Shown in pieces: positions 29,186 to 38,915 of a stretch of DNA of 64,000 bases. Source of the DNA: Chitinophagaceae bacterium. Lineage in GTDB: Bacteria; Bacteroidota; Bacteroidia; Chitinophagales; Chitinophagaceae. Under the pieces are notes generated by a model. The model was not told the origin of the DNA and did not search any database. It saw nothing but the letters and a program-made list of their open reading frames with translations. The DNA is taken from contig JADBXP010000017.1 in NCBI GenBank assembly GCA_020403455.1, positions 62,001 through 126,000 on the forward strand, written 5' to 3'. Position 1 is the stretch's first letter, and every line of letters starts with the position of its first letter. Position numbers and translations under genes: made by a program.

Positions 29186-30643
29186 ATGACAAAAAACTTC
29201 CTGTATACGGTACTGCTTTCATTGGTTAATCTTCTTTTTCCTGTGTTGAGCTTTCCCTATGCCTCTCACATGCTTGGTCCGGAGGGCATCGGATCAGTTC
29301 AAATGGCCGTATCACTGGGTCAATACTTCGCCTTATTTGCTGCCCTGGGAATTCCCATTTATGGCATTACAGAAATTGCACGGCACCGCGATGATCCGGA
29401 ACAACTGGCCCGTTCATTCAGTGAATTGTCGCTGATTTTTTTCGGCGCTAGTCTACTGCTCACGATTGTATACCTGACCATCATTAGTACAATACCTTTT
29501 TTCCAAGATCACTTTCAACTTTTCCTACTTGCCGGTTCCCTCGTGTTGTTGAGCTTTAGTTATACGGATTGGTTTTTTTCCGGACTAGAGGCATTCAAAA
29601 GTATCACCCTGCGTTCGGTCATCATCAAGGTGGTGGCGCTCCTTTTACTGCTGGTTCTTGTAAAAACAAAAGCAGACAGAATTGAATACCTGTTCGTCAT
29701 CGTTTTTTCCATTCTCGGCAACCAATTGCTCAGCCTGGCGATGTGTTTCCGTAGAACAAGATTTACCCTTAAAGGAATTCAGTTGCGTCGGCATTTTCAA
29801 CCGCTTTTCTACCTTTTTTCCACCACCTTGGCTGCCAGTATTTACACCATGCTGGATACCGTGTTATTGGGCTTTCTGTCTGATGACCAGTCCGTAGGCC
29901 TTTACGCTGCTGCAGTAAAATTGGTCAAACTTACCATCCCCATCGTAACCGCCATGGGTGTGATCTTGATACCTCTTATCACCAGACATTTCCATCAAAA
30001 AAACCAGGTTGAACTTCATGGGCTACTGGACCAGTCCTTTCGTTTCCTGATGTTTTTTTCTATACCGGTATGTACCGGACTAACCCTATTGGCACCGGAA
30101 TGTATTTTTCTGTTCTCAGGACATGAATTTGCGGAAGCAGTGCCGGTCATGCGCATTGTGGCCTGGCTGCCGCTTTTGATTGGTCTCGGACATTTCTATT
30201 GTTTTCAGATCTTACTGCCTGCAGGAAAAACCCAAAAAATATTTTACGCTGTACTCGCTGGAGCAATTACCTGTTTATTGCTGAACTGGTTACTCGTTCC
30301 GTCCTTCAAATCTGTGGGTGCTGCCATTGCCAACATTGCAACCGAAGCCGTTGTTACTCTTCTGTACATTTATTTTATGCGCCAGTTTTTCACAGCGGAA
30401 AGTCCCTGGAAATATGGATTGCATGCACTGATCGGCAGCTTCACTTTCATACCCATCATTCTGCTGCTACGGAGTTGGCAACTCCCTGTACCTGTGCTGG
30501 TACCACTGGCTACCATTTGCTGCGCCCTAACTTTCTTCGCAGTACAATGGTGGTTATTCAAGAATTATTTTTTACTCGATTTTGTTCAGCCGCTAAAAGA
30601 TTGGTTGCTGCGAAAGAAAAATATGCTGCCGGATGAGTACTAA
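29186..30643 (+). CDS. Oligosaccharide flippase, Wzx-like (MATE/MOP superfamily)
   Basis: 485-residue polytopic protein with about 12-14 membrane segments. The N-terminus FLYTVLLSLVNLLFPVLSFP followed by YASHMLGPEGIGSVQMA is typical of Wzx proteins that flip undecaprenyl-diphosphate-linked repeat units to the periplasm. It begins the plus-strand polysaccharide operon and overlaps the next glycosyltransferase gene by 11 bases. Confidence 0.88.
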   Translation: MTKNFLYTVLLSLVNLLFPVLSFPYASHMLGPEGIGSVQMAVSLGQYFALFAALGIPIYGITEIARHRDDPEQLARSFSELSLIFFGASLLLTIVYLTIISTIPFFQDHFQLFLLAGSLVLLSFSYTDWFFSGLEAFKSITLRSVIIKVVALLLLLVLVKTKADRIEYLFVIVFSILGNQLLSLAMCFRRTRFTLKGIQLRRHFQPLFYLFSTTLAASIYTMLDTVLLGFLSDDQSVGLYAAAVKLVKLTIPIVTAMGVILIPLITRHFHQKNQVELHGLLDQSFRFLMFFSIPVCTGLTLLAPECIFLFSGHEFAEAVPVMRIVAWLPLLIGLGHFYCFQILLPAGKTQKIFYAVLAGAITCLLLNWLLVPSFKSVGAAIANIATEAVVTLLYIYFMRQFFTAESPWKYGLHALIGSFTFIPIILLLRSWQLPVPVLVPLATICCALTFFAVQWWLFKNYFLLDFVQPLKDWLLRKKNMLPDEY

Positions 30644-31556
30644 TTCAACCAGACCACTGGCAGTAGTACTGGCCACCTGTAATGGAGCTGCTTATCTGGA
30701 GCAACAGCTGCAATCGCTATTGCAACAAACACGTTCCCCCGACCTGATTCTTATCTTCGACGATGCATCAGATGATGCCACCCCCCAACTACTGGAAAAA
30801 TATGCTTCGCTTCCAACCGTAAAGATTTCGAAGAATGACAAAAGAATAGGAGCCAATGAAAATTTCAAGCTAGCGGTAGCAGCTGTTCCCGATGGATATG
30901 ATATAGCTTTTTGTGACCAGGATGATTACTGGCTGGCCGAAAAACTGGAGCGATCGGTTGAACTGCTGAACTCATTAAGTGCCGCACCCCAACAGCCGGC
31001 CATGATTTATTCAGATCTTATCCTCATGAATGAAGATGACCAAATTATCAGTGCATCTGTTCACCAGCAAAGAGGACAACACCGGTATCAACATGTCTGG
31101 GATACATTTATCTATGGCAACATGGTATCAGGTTGTACCATCGTGATGAACTCCGCCATGAAGCAGGTGATGTCTCAATTGCCCAAAACGGATGAATTCA
31201 TCTATGATGCCTGGCTCGCCATGGCAGGATTCAGTTTTGGAAAAATTGCCTGCCTGCCACATCCCCTCATCAGGTACAGACAACATAGCAGGAACCTTAC
31301 TTTTGCCGATCACCGTGCCAGCAATCGATGGGGAAGATGGAGGAAACACCTGACCCAATTATTCCACCCCTCAGATTTTTTACAGGAAGAGATCGCGTTG
31401 GCAAAAGCATTCCATAACGCTTTTCACCATCGATTATCATCAGAACAAGCAGGAACGCTCATGCAACTCATCCAACTCGAGCATGCCCCTCACTGGAAGA
31501 AAAAAATCACCTTTGAAAAAAGTTTTCGGCCATACTGGCTGAATCGATTCTCCTGA
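30633..31556 (+). CDS. Glycosyltransferase family 2
   Basis: Cytoplasmic GT-A fold transferase of 307 residues. N-terminal nucleotide-binding VVLATCNGAAYLEQQLQSLL, metal-binding DQDDYWLAEKL (the DxD-like aspartates near residue 95) and an acceptor region with DAWLAMAGF. Resembles rhamnosyl- or similar transferases acting on lipid-linked repeat units; the sugar cannot be deduced. The start overlaps the flippase stop. Confidence 0.88.
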   Translation: MSTNSTRPLAVVLATCNGAAYLEQQLQSLLQQTRSPDLILIFDDASDDATPQLLEKYASLPTVKISKNDKRIGANENFKLAVAAVPDGYDIAFCDQDDYWLAEKLERSVELLNSLSAAPQQPAMIYSDLILMNEDDQIISASVHQQRGQHRYQHVWDTFIYGNMVSGCTIVMNSAMKQVMSQLPKTDEFIYDAWLAMAGFSFGKIACLPHPLIRYRQHSRNLTFADHRASNRWGRWRKHLTQLFHPSDFLQEEIALAKAFHNAFHHRLSSEQAGTLMQLIQLEHAPHWKKKITFEKSFRPYWLNRFS

Positions 31557-31606
31557 TTTCTCCTGCTACCGATGAATGCAGGGTAAATGTTTATCTTGCA
31601 AATGAG

Positions 31607-32542
31607 ATGAAAAAAACAGCTGTCATACTGGTGAACTGGAACAGTTATGCCCTCACAAGGGACTGTATCCTCTCCCTGCAGCAAATACCGGCCGAACAAC
31701 TGGATATTTTGCTGGTGGACAATAACTCTGCTGATGGCTCCGGCCGAGAGTTAGAGCAGGCATTCCCGGGAATAGTTTACCTGCAGGCGGCTGACAACCT
31801 TGGCTTTACCGGAGGCAATAACCTCGCCATCCATTACGCACTGCAAAAGGACTATAGCTATGTATTGTTGCTGAACAACGATACCACCGTTGCCCCTGAT
31901 TTTCTCGAAAAACTCACCCGCTATTTAGATGCACATCCGACAGTTGGTGCAGTACAACCACTCATTTATTGTGAAGAACCCTCAAAGGTAATATGGAATG
32001 CCGGCTCTTATTATCTTGACTTCATCGGACAACCTATCGTAAAGAAGAAACTACCAAAGGAAAAAATAGCTGTAGATACAGGCGTTGCAGTGGACTGGAT
32101 CACGGGATGCGCCTTCCTGATAAGAACAGATTTACTGAAAAAAACAGGTAGCTTATCTGACAACATGTTCATGTACTTTGAAGATGTAGATCTGAGCTTT
32201 CGCATTCGGAAATTAGGTTATGAACTTCACTTGGTGCCTGCTGCTGAAATCTGGCACGTCGGTGGCATGTCGAACAAGCAAACAAAGAAAAACGCCGAGG
32301 GATACGTGAATCCGGTAGTACATTACCTCAATACACGCAACCGGATATGGATATTAAAAAAATATACACCCCTGTATTTTTTCCCGACAGCATTGATTTA
32401 CCACCTGCTTTATTTCTCCGGAATCCTGCTTTACTTTATGTTGCGATTTCGTTGGAAAAAATTATTCGCTGTAGCACGCGCCATTCGCGATGGATTAACC
32501 GATAACATTTCTTATTCCACCACACCCATCAATCTCTCCTGA
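31607..32542 (+). CDS. Glycosyltransferase family 2, rhamnosyltransferase-like
   Basis: 311 residues. The start AVILVNWNSYALTRDCILSL, LLVDNNSADGSG, GFTGGNNLAIHYAL and the metal site LLLNNDTTVAPDFL, followed by WITGCAFLIR and MYFEDVDLSFRIRKLGY, match the GT2 subfamily that includes dTDP-rhamnosyltransferases. A C-terminal hydrophobic segment (FFPTALIYHLLYFSGILLYF) may tie it to the membrane. ATG at 31607, 50 bases after the previous gene. Confidence 0.88.
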   Translation: MKKTAVILVNWNSYALTRDCILSLQQIPAEQLDILLVDNNSADGSGRELEQAFPGIVYLQAADNLGFTGGNNLAIHYALQKDYSYVLLLNNDTTVAPDFLEKLTRYLDAHPTVGAVQPLIYCEEPSKVIWNAGSYYLDFIGQPIVKKKLPKEKIAVDTGVAVDWITGCAFLIRTDLLKKTGSLSDNMFMYFEDVDLSFRIRKLGYELHLVPAAEIWHVGGMSNKQTKKNAEGYVNPVVHYLNTRNRIWILKKYTPLYFFPTALIYHLLYFSGILLYFMLRFRWKKLFAVARAIRDGLTDNISYSTTPINLS

Positions 32543-32549
32543 TCACAGC

Positions 32550-33944
32550 ATGTTTTTGTTCCCTGTCATATACATCGCTTCCTTTATCTATGGCGCATAT
32601 CTGCTGTTGAGAAAAGACATTCGGGGATTTCCTGTATTTGTGGTAGGCGGACTACCCATCTACATCCAGGCACTTTCCGTTACGCATTTGTATGGTTTTG
32701 CTTCCATCATTCCCCTGCTGCAGGGTTGCAAAGAAATCATTGCCATCGGTTCATTGTCGATGGTGGTGTTTACTTTAGAACGAAGACCCAAATGGCATTC
32801 CGTTGATCAATGGATGCTGGTGTTTTTGGGAATCACTTTCCTTTACCTGCTATTGCCCATCGGCCCCTACCCATTCATGAGTCGGCTGCTGGCATTCAAA
32901 GCGCTGTCTATGTTTCCCCTGATCTATTTCGCAGGACGATTCTGTAAAGCCGCTGACATCAACCTCAATCACCTCTTCTCCTGGATCTGCATCGTCACCA
33001 TTACTGCAGCAGTTGTTCTGATCTTCGTAGAATGGATACCCTATGAACACCTGCACACCAAAACCGGCTTCATGGATTTCCATGTGCAGTTTTTCAACGC
33101 AGAACAATCCGGCAACTATGGACTATTCTGGACCTTCGAAACAGAAACAGGTTTTAAAAGGTTTGGCAGTATTTTCAGTAGTCCGCTGGAACTCGCTGCC
33201 TCCACAGTTCTCACCCTCTCAGTCTTGCTGGCATTGGCAGGTGATCGGTTCATGCATTTTCGTTTTACCGACTTGTACACCGCATCATTGCTCGCAACAC
33301 TAACTTGTATCTTGCTGGCAGTATCGCGGGCAAGTATGATCAACTACTTCATTCTCTTTTATTGCTTTGCCCACTTAACCCGACAGAAAAAACTGGTACA
33401 CTTTTTTCACCTTGCATTCATCGCGGTTGTTCTCTTGCTGATCTTTGTTGTGAAAGGAGACATTTTATCTTTTGTGGTAGATACCCTCCGTTTTCAAAAC
33501 GCTTCCAGCATTGGCCACGTGCTGGAATGGATGAATGGGTTGCAGGCCATGGCTGCCCATCCATTCGGCATGGGATTGGGATCTTCCGGTCGTGTGGCGA
33601 TGGAGACCAATGACAATATTGGCGGAGAAAATCAACTCATCATTATCGGAGTGCAAACAGGTATTCCTGTTTTGCTGGTGTATGTGTTCATTTATTTTCT
33701 ATTGCTGCAAACCGGTTTCAGGAACCTGGGAAAGGCGCGGGGAAAGAAGAGAAGACTGATCATGGCTGTAATCTTTTTGAAAATAGGCATGCTGATTCCG
33801 CTGCTGACTTCCTACATCGACTCCTTCAATTACATCACGTACACCATCAATTTTTTGAGTGGACTGATGATCAATGTGATCATGTACCGGGAGGAAAATG
33901 AACAGGAAATACCCAATGATGTAGAAGCGGTATCAATCAAATAA
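32550..33944 (+). CDS. O-antigen/capsule polymerase, Wzy-like
   Basis: 464-residue protein with about ten to twelve membrane segments and a large extracytoplasmic loop in the middle (HTKTGFMDFHVQFF onward) followed by the conserved-looking ASSIGHVLEWMNGLQAMAAHP, GLGSSG and GGENQLIIIGVQTG segments found in O-antigen polymerase/ligase proteins. Polymerase is favoured by its company (flippase, Wzz). Its stop overlaps the end of the opposing gene by 12 bases. Confidence 0.8.
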   Translation: MFLFPVIYIASFIYGAYLLLRKDIRGFPVFVVGGLPIYIQALSVTHLYGFASIIPLLQGCKEIIAIGSLSMVVFTLERRPKWHSVDQWMLVFLGITFLYLLLPIGPYPFMSRLLAFKALSMFPLIYFAGRFCKAADINLNHLFSWICIVTITAAVVLIFVEWIPYEHLHTKTGFMDFHVQFFNAEQSGNYGLFWTFETETGFKRFGSIFSSPLELAASTVLTLSVLLALAGDRFMHFRFTDLYTASLLATLTCILLAVSRASMINYFILFYCFAHLTRQKKLVHFFHLAFIAVVLLLIFVVKGDILSFVVDTLRFQNASSIGHVLEWMNGLQAMAAHPFGMGLGSSGRVAMETNDNIGGENQLIIIGVQTGIPVLLVYVFIYFLLLQTGFRNLGKARGKKRRLIMAVIFLKIGMLIPLLTSYIDSFNYITYTINFLSGLMINVIMYREENEQEIPNDVEAVSIK

Positions 33945-34643
33945 TCCGTAACGGATGATACAGTAAATGGCGCGGAAGCCGTCTTTCCAGTTGATCTTCT
34001 TTCCTTCGGCGAAGGTTCTGCCATAATAAGAGATACCCACTTCATAAATGCGCACTCCGGGAAAACGAACCATCTTGGCAGTGACTTCCGGCTCAAAGCC
34101 GAAACGTTTTTCTTTTAGATCGAGACTTTTCAGGATATCAGCCCGGAACAGTTTATAGCAGGTCTCCATATCCGTCAGGTTCAGGTTGGTGAACATATTG
34201 GAAAGGAAGGTAAGCACTTTGTTGCCGATGCTGTGCCAAAAGAACAGGATGCGGTGTGGATTTCCACCTATGAAACGGGAACCATAGACTACATCTGCAT
34301 GGCCCTCAATGATGGGTTTGAGCAGGATGGAAAATTCGCGGGGATCGTATTCCAAATCAGCATCCTGCACGATGATGTAGTTACCGGTGGCCAATTTGAT
34401 TCCGGTATGCAAGGCAGCGCCTTTACCCTGGTTAACTGAATGTTGGTCATACCGAATGAATGGATAACGTTGCATCCATTCAGCCACTACTTCACCTGTC
34501 TTGTCGGAAGAACAATCATTCACCACAATGATTTCCTTGTCAAAGCCGGCCGGCAAATCAGCAGCAATGAGCCGATCGAGAATCGATCCGATGGTACGTT
34601 CTTCATTGTAAGCCGGAACAATTATGCTAAGCACCTGATTCAT
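33933..34643 (-). CDS. Polyprenyl-phosphate sugar synthase, DPM1-like glycosyltransferase 2
   Basis: 236 residues with LSIIVPAYNEERTIGSILDRL, IIVVNDCSSDKTGE, NQGKGAALHTGIKLATGNY, the metal site VQDADLEYDP and GSRFIGGNPHR: the dolichol-phosphate-mannose synthase subfamily, which transfers a hexose from a nucleotide sugar to polyprenyl phosphate. No C-terminal membrane segments. The adjoining upstream gene (34659) encodes a GT-C protein that would use such a lipid-linked sugar, so the two form a reverse-oriented pair. A TTG at 34652 is open in frame; ATG at 34643 is preferred. Confidence 0.88.
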   Translation of the reverse strand: MNQVLSIIVPAYNEERTIGSILDRLIAADLPAGFDKEIIVVNDCSSDKTGEVVAEWMQRYPFIRYDQHSVNQGKGAALHTGIKLATGNYIIVQDADLEYDPREFSILLKPIIEGHADVVYGSRFIGGNPHRILFFWHSIGNKVLTFLSNMFTNLNLTDMETCYKLFRADILKSLDLKEKRFGFEPEVTAKMVRFPGVRIYEVGISYYGRTFAEGKKINWKDGFRAIYCIIRYGLFD

Positions 34644-34658
34644 GTGCGGCAAATATAA

Positions 34659-35924
34659 TCAATTTGCAGAGGACCGGAGACGCTGCAACCAATTCGCCGA
34701 AGCGACAGCAGAAAATACTACAATCAAGGGTACGACTACAGTGAGCATCCGCTGATAGGCAGATACAGCCAATGTTCCAGCAAGGAATAGGAATAAAACC
34801 GAAAGCAAGATCCACCACCATGGCTCTGCCTTACCACGAAAAAAGAAGCAACTGATGCAGGAAAAAATGAATAAAAAGAATACCAAGGCACCGGGTGGTA
34901 TGCGCATCAACTGAGCCATGCGAAAGTAATGATAGGAAAAGGGGATGCCGAAAAACAAACGACCGGTATTGGCTATGCAATTTTTAAGGTACTTCACCGG
35001 ATATTGCCGGATGTTCTCCCAGGCCTGTTGGCGAAATGCCTCATCTCTTTCTACGCCTTGCAGGCGGAAGATGCGATCGTAATCTGCCTGGTGATGAACT
35101 GCAAACTGAGCTGCATTGCAGGGTTGTGTGGTATCATATCCGCAATAGGCAGTGAAGTGATCATCATTCCAGTCACCGAATTCACCTTCGACCGGCGTGC
35201 TCGCCCAATAAAAGGACATACCCCCACTATTGGCCCAATACAATGGTTTACCGGTCAATTGAAAAGTATAGAGTAGATAGGGAATGTTCACCAGAAAGGC
35301 AATCAGCCAGGTGAAGAAATATTGCTTCATCCGTTCATTTCTTTTCAGCAACAACAGAAGCGAGGTTCCCATCAATAAGAATAGAGTAACATAGCCAAAA
35401 ATGATTTTTGTCAAGGCAAGGTAGCCGAAAAATAAACCTGCTATCCAGGCATCACGTGTTCTGCCGGTTGGCAAACCCGAACGAATAAAAAAGAAAAGAA
35501 AAACACTCATCAGACAACTGCTCAATGGCTCGGTATACAGCCAGGCCAACTCTTTGTAAGCCACATAATAAAATGCCCAGAGCAGGGAAAACACAATAGA
35601 AAGCTGCCTGCTCACCAACAAACGCAAAGATTGATACAACATCACCACAGATACATATTGAAACAAACCATTCAAGATGACCGGGAAAACCAAGGGGGTT
35701 TTCATAAAAACAAAAGGTACCAACACCAGCGGGTAGCCGGGTCCATTCCAGAGATTCAATTCCCCCCTGGGAGAATAATAGCCCTGAGTCAGGTTCTGTG
35801 CGAACATGAAATAACGCCCTTCATCTCCCTCCATGACATCGCGATGGCCCAATGCAGCCAATGCAGTATAGATCAATAAAAAAGGTAGGAAACAAAACCA
35901 GGGATTGGCTGATAATTTTTTCAT
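34659..35924 (-). CDS. GT39/ArnT-like membrane glycosyltransferase
   Basis: 421-residue polytopic GT-C protein with about ten membrane segments. After the first helix comes a periplasmic loop with acidic residues, GHRDVMEGDEGRYFMFAQNL, corresponding to the catalytic loop of the ArnT/PMT superfamily. The large soluble loop after helix 8 (STPVEGEFGDWNDDHFTAY, PCNAAQFAVHHQADYDR) is on the same side. It would transfer a sugar from a polyprenyl-phosphate donor on the outer face of the membrane, consistent with the DPM1-like partner 15 bases downstream. Confidence 0.82.
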   Translation of the reverse strand: MKKLSANPWFCFLPFLLIYTALAALGHRDVMEGDEGRYFMFAQNLTQGYYSPRGELNLWNGPGYPLVLVPFVFMKTPLVFPVILNGLFQYVSVVMLYQSLRLLVSRQLSIVFSLLWAFYYVAYKELAWLYTEPLSSCLMSVFLFFFIRSGLPTGRTRDAWIAGLFFGYLALTKIIFGYVTLFLLMGTSLLLLLKRNERMKQYFFTWLIAFLVNIPYLLYTFQLTGKPLYWANSGGMSFYWASTPVEGEFGDWNDDHFTAYCGYDTTQPCNAAQFAVHHQADYDRIFRLQGVERDEAFRQQAWENIRQYPVKYLKNCIANTGRLFFGIPFSYHYFRMAQLMRIPPGALVFFLFIFSCISCFFFRGKAEPWWWILLSVLFLFLAGTLAVSAYQRMLTVVVPLIVVFSAVASANWLQRLRSSAN

Positions 35925-35993
35925 TGACTCTAAGTTAGGTTATCTTTACCCTATCAAGCAAACGGTTTCACCCGCTCTTGCGAATGTACTATA

Positions 35994-37133
35994 ATGCCGG
36001 AATCTGATATGCCCCGCCCCATTCAAGTATTCATCGATGTCCGGGATCTGCGCATCGCCAAAACCGGGGCGAAAACAGTACTGGAAGAAATTTGCCTGCA
36101 ACTTAAAAAAGGGTACCCCGGATTTACCATCCATTTTATAGATACCCCCTTCCCGGTGTACACCGGAAAAAACAAATGGCTGAAAGCGTTGGAGCATGCC
36201 CGTTTCTTCGGGTGGAAACAAATTACCCTACCCATCATTTGCCTGGTTAGGGGATGCGATATTCTCTTTTGCACGGATTATTTTTTGCCGCTTTTCCCGG
36301 TACGATTCAAAACAGCAGTCATTTTTTATGACGCTTTCTTCTGGCAATACCCCGAGCAGTACAATCGTTTTTGGCTGAAATTGTTGCACCACATTGCAGT
36401 GCCTGCTGCCCGGAAAGCATCTGCCATCATTACTATTTCTCATCATTCCAAGGAGCAAATCGTCCAGTGTGTCGGACTTCCCCCCGAAAAAATCCATGCG
36501 ATTCATTTGGCACCAAAATCTTCTTCAGCCATTGTCAGCGCAGACTATCATGCCTCCACTGAATCAGAAAAAAAATACATCCTCCACATCGGTGTGCTCG
36601 AAAAAAGAAAAAATCTGCTCAACCTGATCAAGGCATTCGCTTTGTTGAGACAAGCCGGTTATCACAACTATAACCTGGTACTGGCGGGAGGTACAGTACC
36701 CAAACACAAATTAGATGACAGTGGAAATATACGCAGGCTGATCAAAGAATTACAACTCGAGGATGCCGTCATTCTTCCCGGCTTTATCAGCGATGAGGCG
36801 CTGGCACATTATTACCAACAGGCAAGTCTGTATGCCTTTGTCTCCGTCAATGAAGGATTTGGATTGCCCATATTGGAAGCATTCCAGCATCGGCTGCCTA
36901 CCTTGATTGCCAACAACAGTTGCCTGCCGGAGGTTGGAGGTGATGCGGTGATAACCTGCGATCCCTATGACCCGGCAGATATAGCTGAAAAAATGAAACT
37001 GGTGGTGAGCAACCCTGCCCTGCAGGAAGAACTGATTCAAAAAGGGTTGCGCCGTTTGCAGGACTTCTCCTGGGAAAAAACGACCGAAGAACTGATGCAG
37101 GTGTTCCGGGAATTGATGAAAGAAAAAAACTAA
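35994..37133 (+). CDS. Glycosyltransferase family 4
   Basis: 379-residue GT-B enzyme. Seen: N-terminal FIDVRDLRIAKTGAKTVLEE, the linker ITISHHSKEQIVQCVGLPPE, the donor domain ILHIGVLEKRKNLLNLIKAF and the EX7E-type site NEGFGLPILEAFQH with GFISDEALAHYYQQASLY before it. The similarity is to mannosyltransferase-type GT4 proteins that begin with a glycine loop for acceptor binding. Divergent from the GT-C gene; TATCTTTA at 35941 resembles a minus-7 element (7 of 8). Confidence 0.9.
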   Translation: MPESDMPRPIQVFIDVRDLRIAKTGAKTVLEEICLQLKKGYPGFTIHFIDTPFPVYTGKNKWLKALEHARFFGWKQITLPIICLVRGCDILFCTDYFLPLFPVRFKTAVIFYDAFFWQYPEQYNRFWLKLLHHIAVPAARKASAIITISHHSKEQIVQCVGLPPEKIHAIHLAPKSSSAIVSADYHASTESEKKYILHIGVLEKRKNLLNLIKAFALLRQAGYHNYNLVLAGGTVPKHKLDDSGNIRRLIKELQLEDAVILPGFISDEALAHYYQQASLYAFVSVNEGFGLPILEAFQHRLPTLIANNSCLPEVGGDAVITCDPYDPADIAEKMKLVVSNPALQEELIQKGLRRLQDFSWEKTTEELMQVFRELMKEKN

Positions 37134-37139
37134 GCTTGT

Positions 37140-38093
37140 CTATTTAAGTTCTGCATCTACCATTCCCCGAACGATATCATCGAGGCGGAAGGTGGCTTTC
37201 CAACCCAAAACTTTTTCAGCCTTGGAGGGATCGGCATTGCCGTTGAAAAGATCCGCCGGCCGGAACAATTCAGGATCGATCACTACATGGTCGCGCCAAT
37301 TCAACGATAAATAACTGAATACTTTTTTGGTAAACTCCTCCAGTGAATGGGTTTCTCCGGTGGCGATTACAAAATCTTGTGCTTTTTCCTGTTGTAGCAT
37401 GCGCCACATGGCATCAACATATTCAGGTGCCCATCCCCAGTCCCGCCGGATTTGCAGGTTGCCGAGGTTAAGTTTTTCCTTGCTGCCCCGGTGGATGCGG
37501 CAAGCGGTAGCAACAATTTTTCTGGTAACAAAACGGTGTGGGCGGAAAGGAGATTCATGGTTGAACATGATGCCGGAGCAGGCATGCAACTGATAAGCTT
37601 CCCGGTAGTTAATCACCTGCCAATGGGCAGATGCCTTGGCGATGGCATAAGGACTTCGGGGCCGAAAGGGGGTATGCTCATCTGCGGGCCGTTCGTCGGT
37701 TTCGCCGAAACACTCACTGGAGCCGGCATGGTACATACGGATGGGAAGTCCGGTAAAACGCATGGCCTCCAGCAGATTCAAAGTACCGATGCTGATGCTT
37801 TCATAAGTCTCTACGGGCTGTTCGAAGGAGAGTCCCACCGAACTTTGACCGGACAAATGATAAACCTCATCAGGACGAATACGGGTTAAGGTGGCGAGGG
37901 TGCTTTTGAAGTCGATGGTATTGATGGATACGGGACGGATATGTTCCAGCAGCCCCAGTTTACGCAGGTTATCAAAGGGATTGGTAGTGGCATCTCTGGA
38001 ACCTCCATATACTTCATATCCCTTTTCAAGGAGGAGGGAACTCAGGTAGGCCCCGTCCTGACCGGATACGCCACAAATCAATGCCTTTTTCAT
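37140..38093 (-). CDS. GDP-mannose 4,6-dehydratase-like SDR enzyme
   Basis: Extended SDR protein of 317 residues. NAD(P) loop ALICGVSGQDGAYLSSLL, the catalytic segment HAGSSECFGETDERP, SPYAIAKASAHWQV (Tyr/Lys pair), NHESPFRPHRFVTRKI, LNLGNLQIRRDWGWAPEYVDAMW and VIATGETHSLEEF are all signatures of the GDP-mannose dehydratase family. It is somewhat shorter than typical Gmd (about 345-370). It would make GDP-4-keto-6-deoxymannose or a related keto sugar for the locus; no partner reductase or epimerase is visible. Opposite in strand to its neighbours. Confidence 0.85.
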   Translation of the reverse strand: MKKALICGVSGQDGAYLSSLLLEKGYEVYGGSRDATTNPFDNLRKLGLLEHIRPVSINTIDFKSTLATLTRIRPDEVYHLSGQSSVGLSFEQPVETYESISIGTLNLLEAMRFTGLPIRMYHAGSSECFGETDERPADEHTPFRPRSPYAIAKASAHWQVINYREAYQLHACSGIMFNHESPFRPHRFVTRKIVATACRIHRGSKEKLNLGNLQIRRDWGWAPEYVDAMWRMLQQEKAQDFVIATGETHSLEEFTKKVFSYLSLNWRDHVVIDPELFRPADLFNGNADPSKAEKVLGWKATFRLDDIVRGMVDAELK

Positions 38094-38237
38094 GGGTCGA
38101 TGCTGTTGGAATTAAGCACAATTTTACTATAAAACATCCATACGGCAAGGAGGGGATGAATGGGGTATTATCAGATGGATTCGGGGTCATTTTATCAGGT
38201 CTGGCATTAATTGTAACTTGCCCCCTAGCAAATTTGT

Positions 38238-38915
38238 ATGTGGCAAGCCCTCCAGGAAAGATTGGGAAACAAACTCTCCCCCGCTGACCGACTGATAACT
38301 GTCTGGCGATTAATTCCCTTTGCACTGCGGGGACTATGGGAAAAATGTTTCATGGGCAAATCCTCCGGCTGGGTATTGGTGGGTAAACAGGTTTCTATCA
38401 GGTATGCGGGTTACCTCGAGGCCGGCAAGCAACTGATCATCGAAGATTATGCCGAAATCAATGCCCGTTCCACCCAAAAAATCATCCTCGGCAACCGCGT
38501 AACCATCGGTAAATATGCCATCATCCGCCCGGGTAATCTCTATGGAGGTGAGCCCGGTGAAGGCTTGCGAGTAGGTGACCATTCCAACATCGGTCCCTAC
38601 TGCTACATTGGCTGCTCCGGCTTTATCTCAATCGGCAATAACGTAATGATCTCACCCCGCGTGAGCATCTATGCAGAAAACCATGTGTTTGATTCTCCTG
38701 ATGCCACCATCAAAAGCCAGGGAGTAAAAAGAGAGTCAGTCGTAATTGAAGATGATTGCTGGATCGCTGCGAACAGCATCCTACTGGCAGGTGTCACCAT
38801 CGGAAAAGGTTCTGTCGTAGCAGCAGGCAGTGTTGTCACGCAAGATGTACCACCCTACAGTGTGGTAGCCGGTGTTCCTGCCCGCATCATCAAAAATCGG
38901 CGCACCGATTCATGA
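38238..38915 (+). CDS. Left-handed beta-helix O-acyltransferase (WcaF/LacA-like)
   Basis: 225 residues with hexapeptide repeats throughout (for example [51 protein letters not shown] and the C-terminal [20 protein letters not shown]). The HVFDSP region and [10 protein letters not shown] end match sugar O-acetyltransferases using acetyl-CoA. Likely decorates the glycan repeat. Its stop overlaps the next ATG as ATGA. Confidence 0.88.
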   Translation: MWQALQERLGNKLSPADRLITVWRLIPFALRGLWEKCFMGKSSGWVLVGKQVSIRYAGYLEAGKQLIIEDYAEINARSTQKIILGNRVTIGKYAIIRPGNLYGGEPGEGLRVGDHSNIGPYCYIGCSGFISIGNNVMISPRVSIYAENHVFDSPDATIKSQGVKRESVVIEDDCWIAANSILLAGVTIGKGSVVAAGSVVTQDVPPYSVVAGVPARIIKNRRTDS

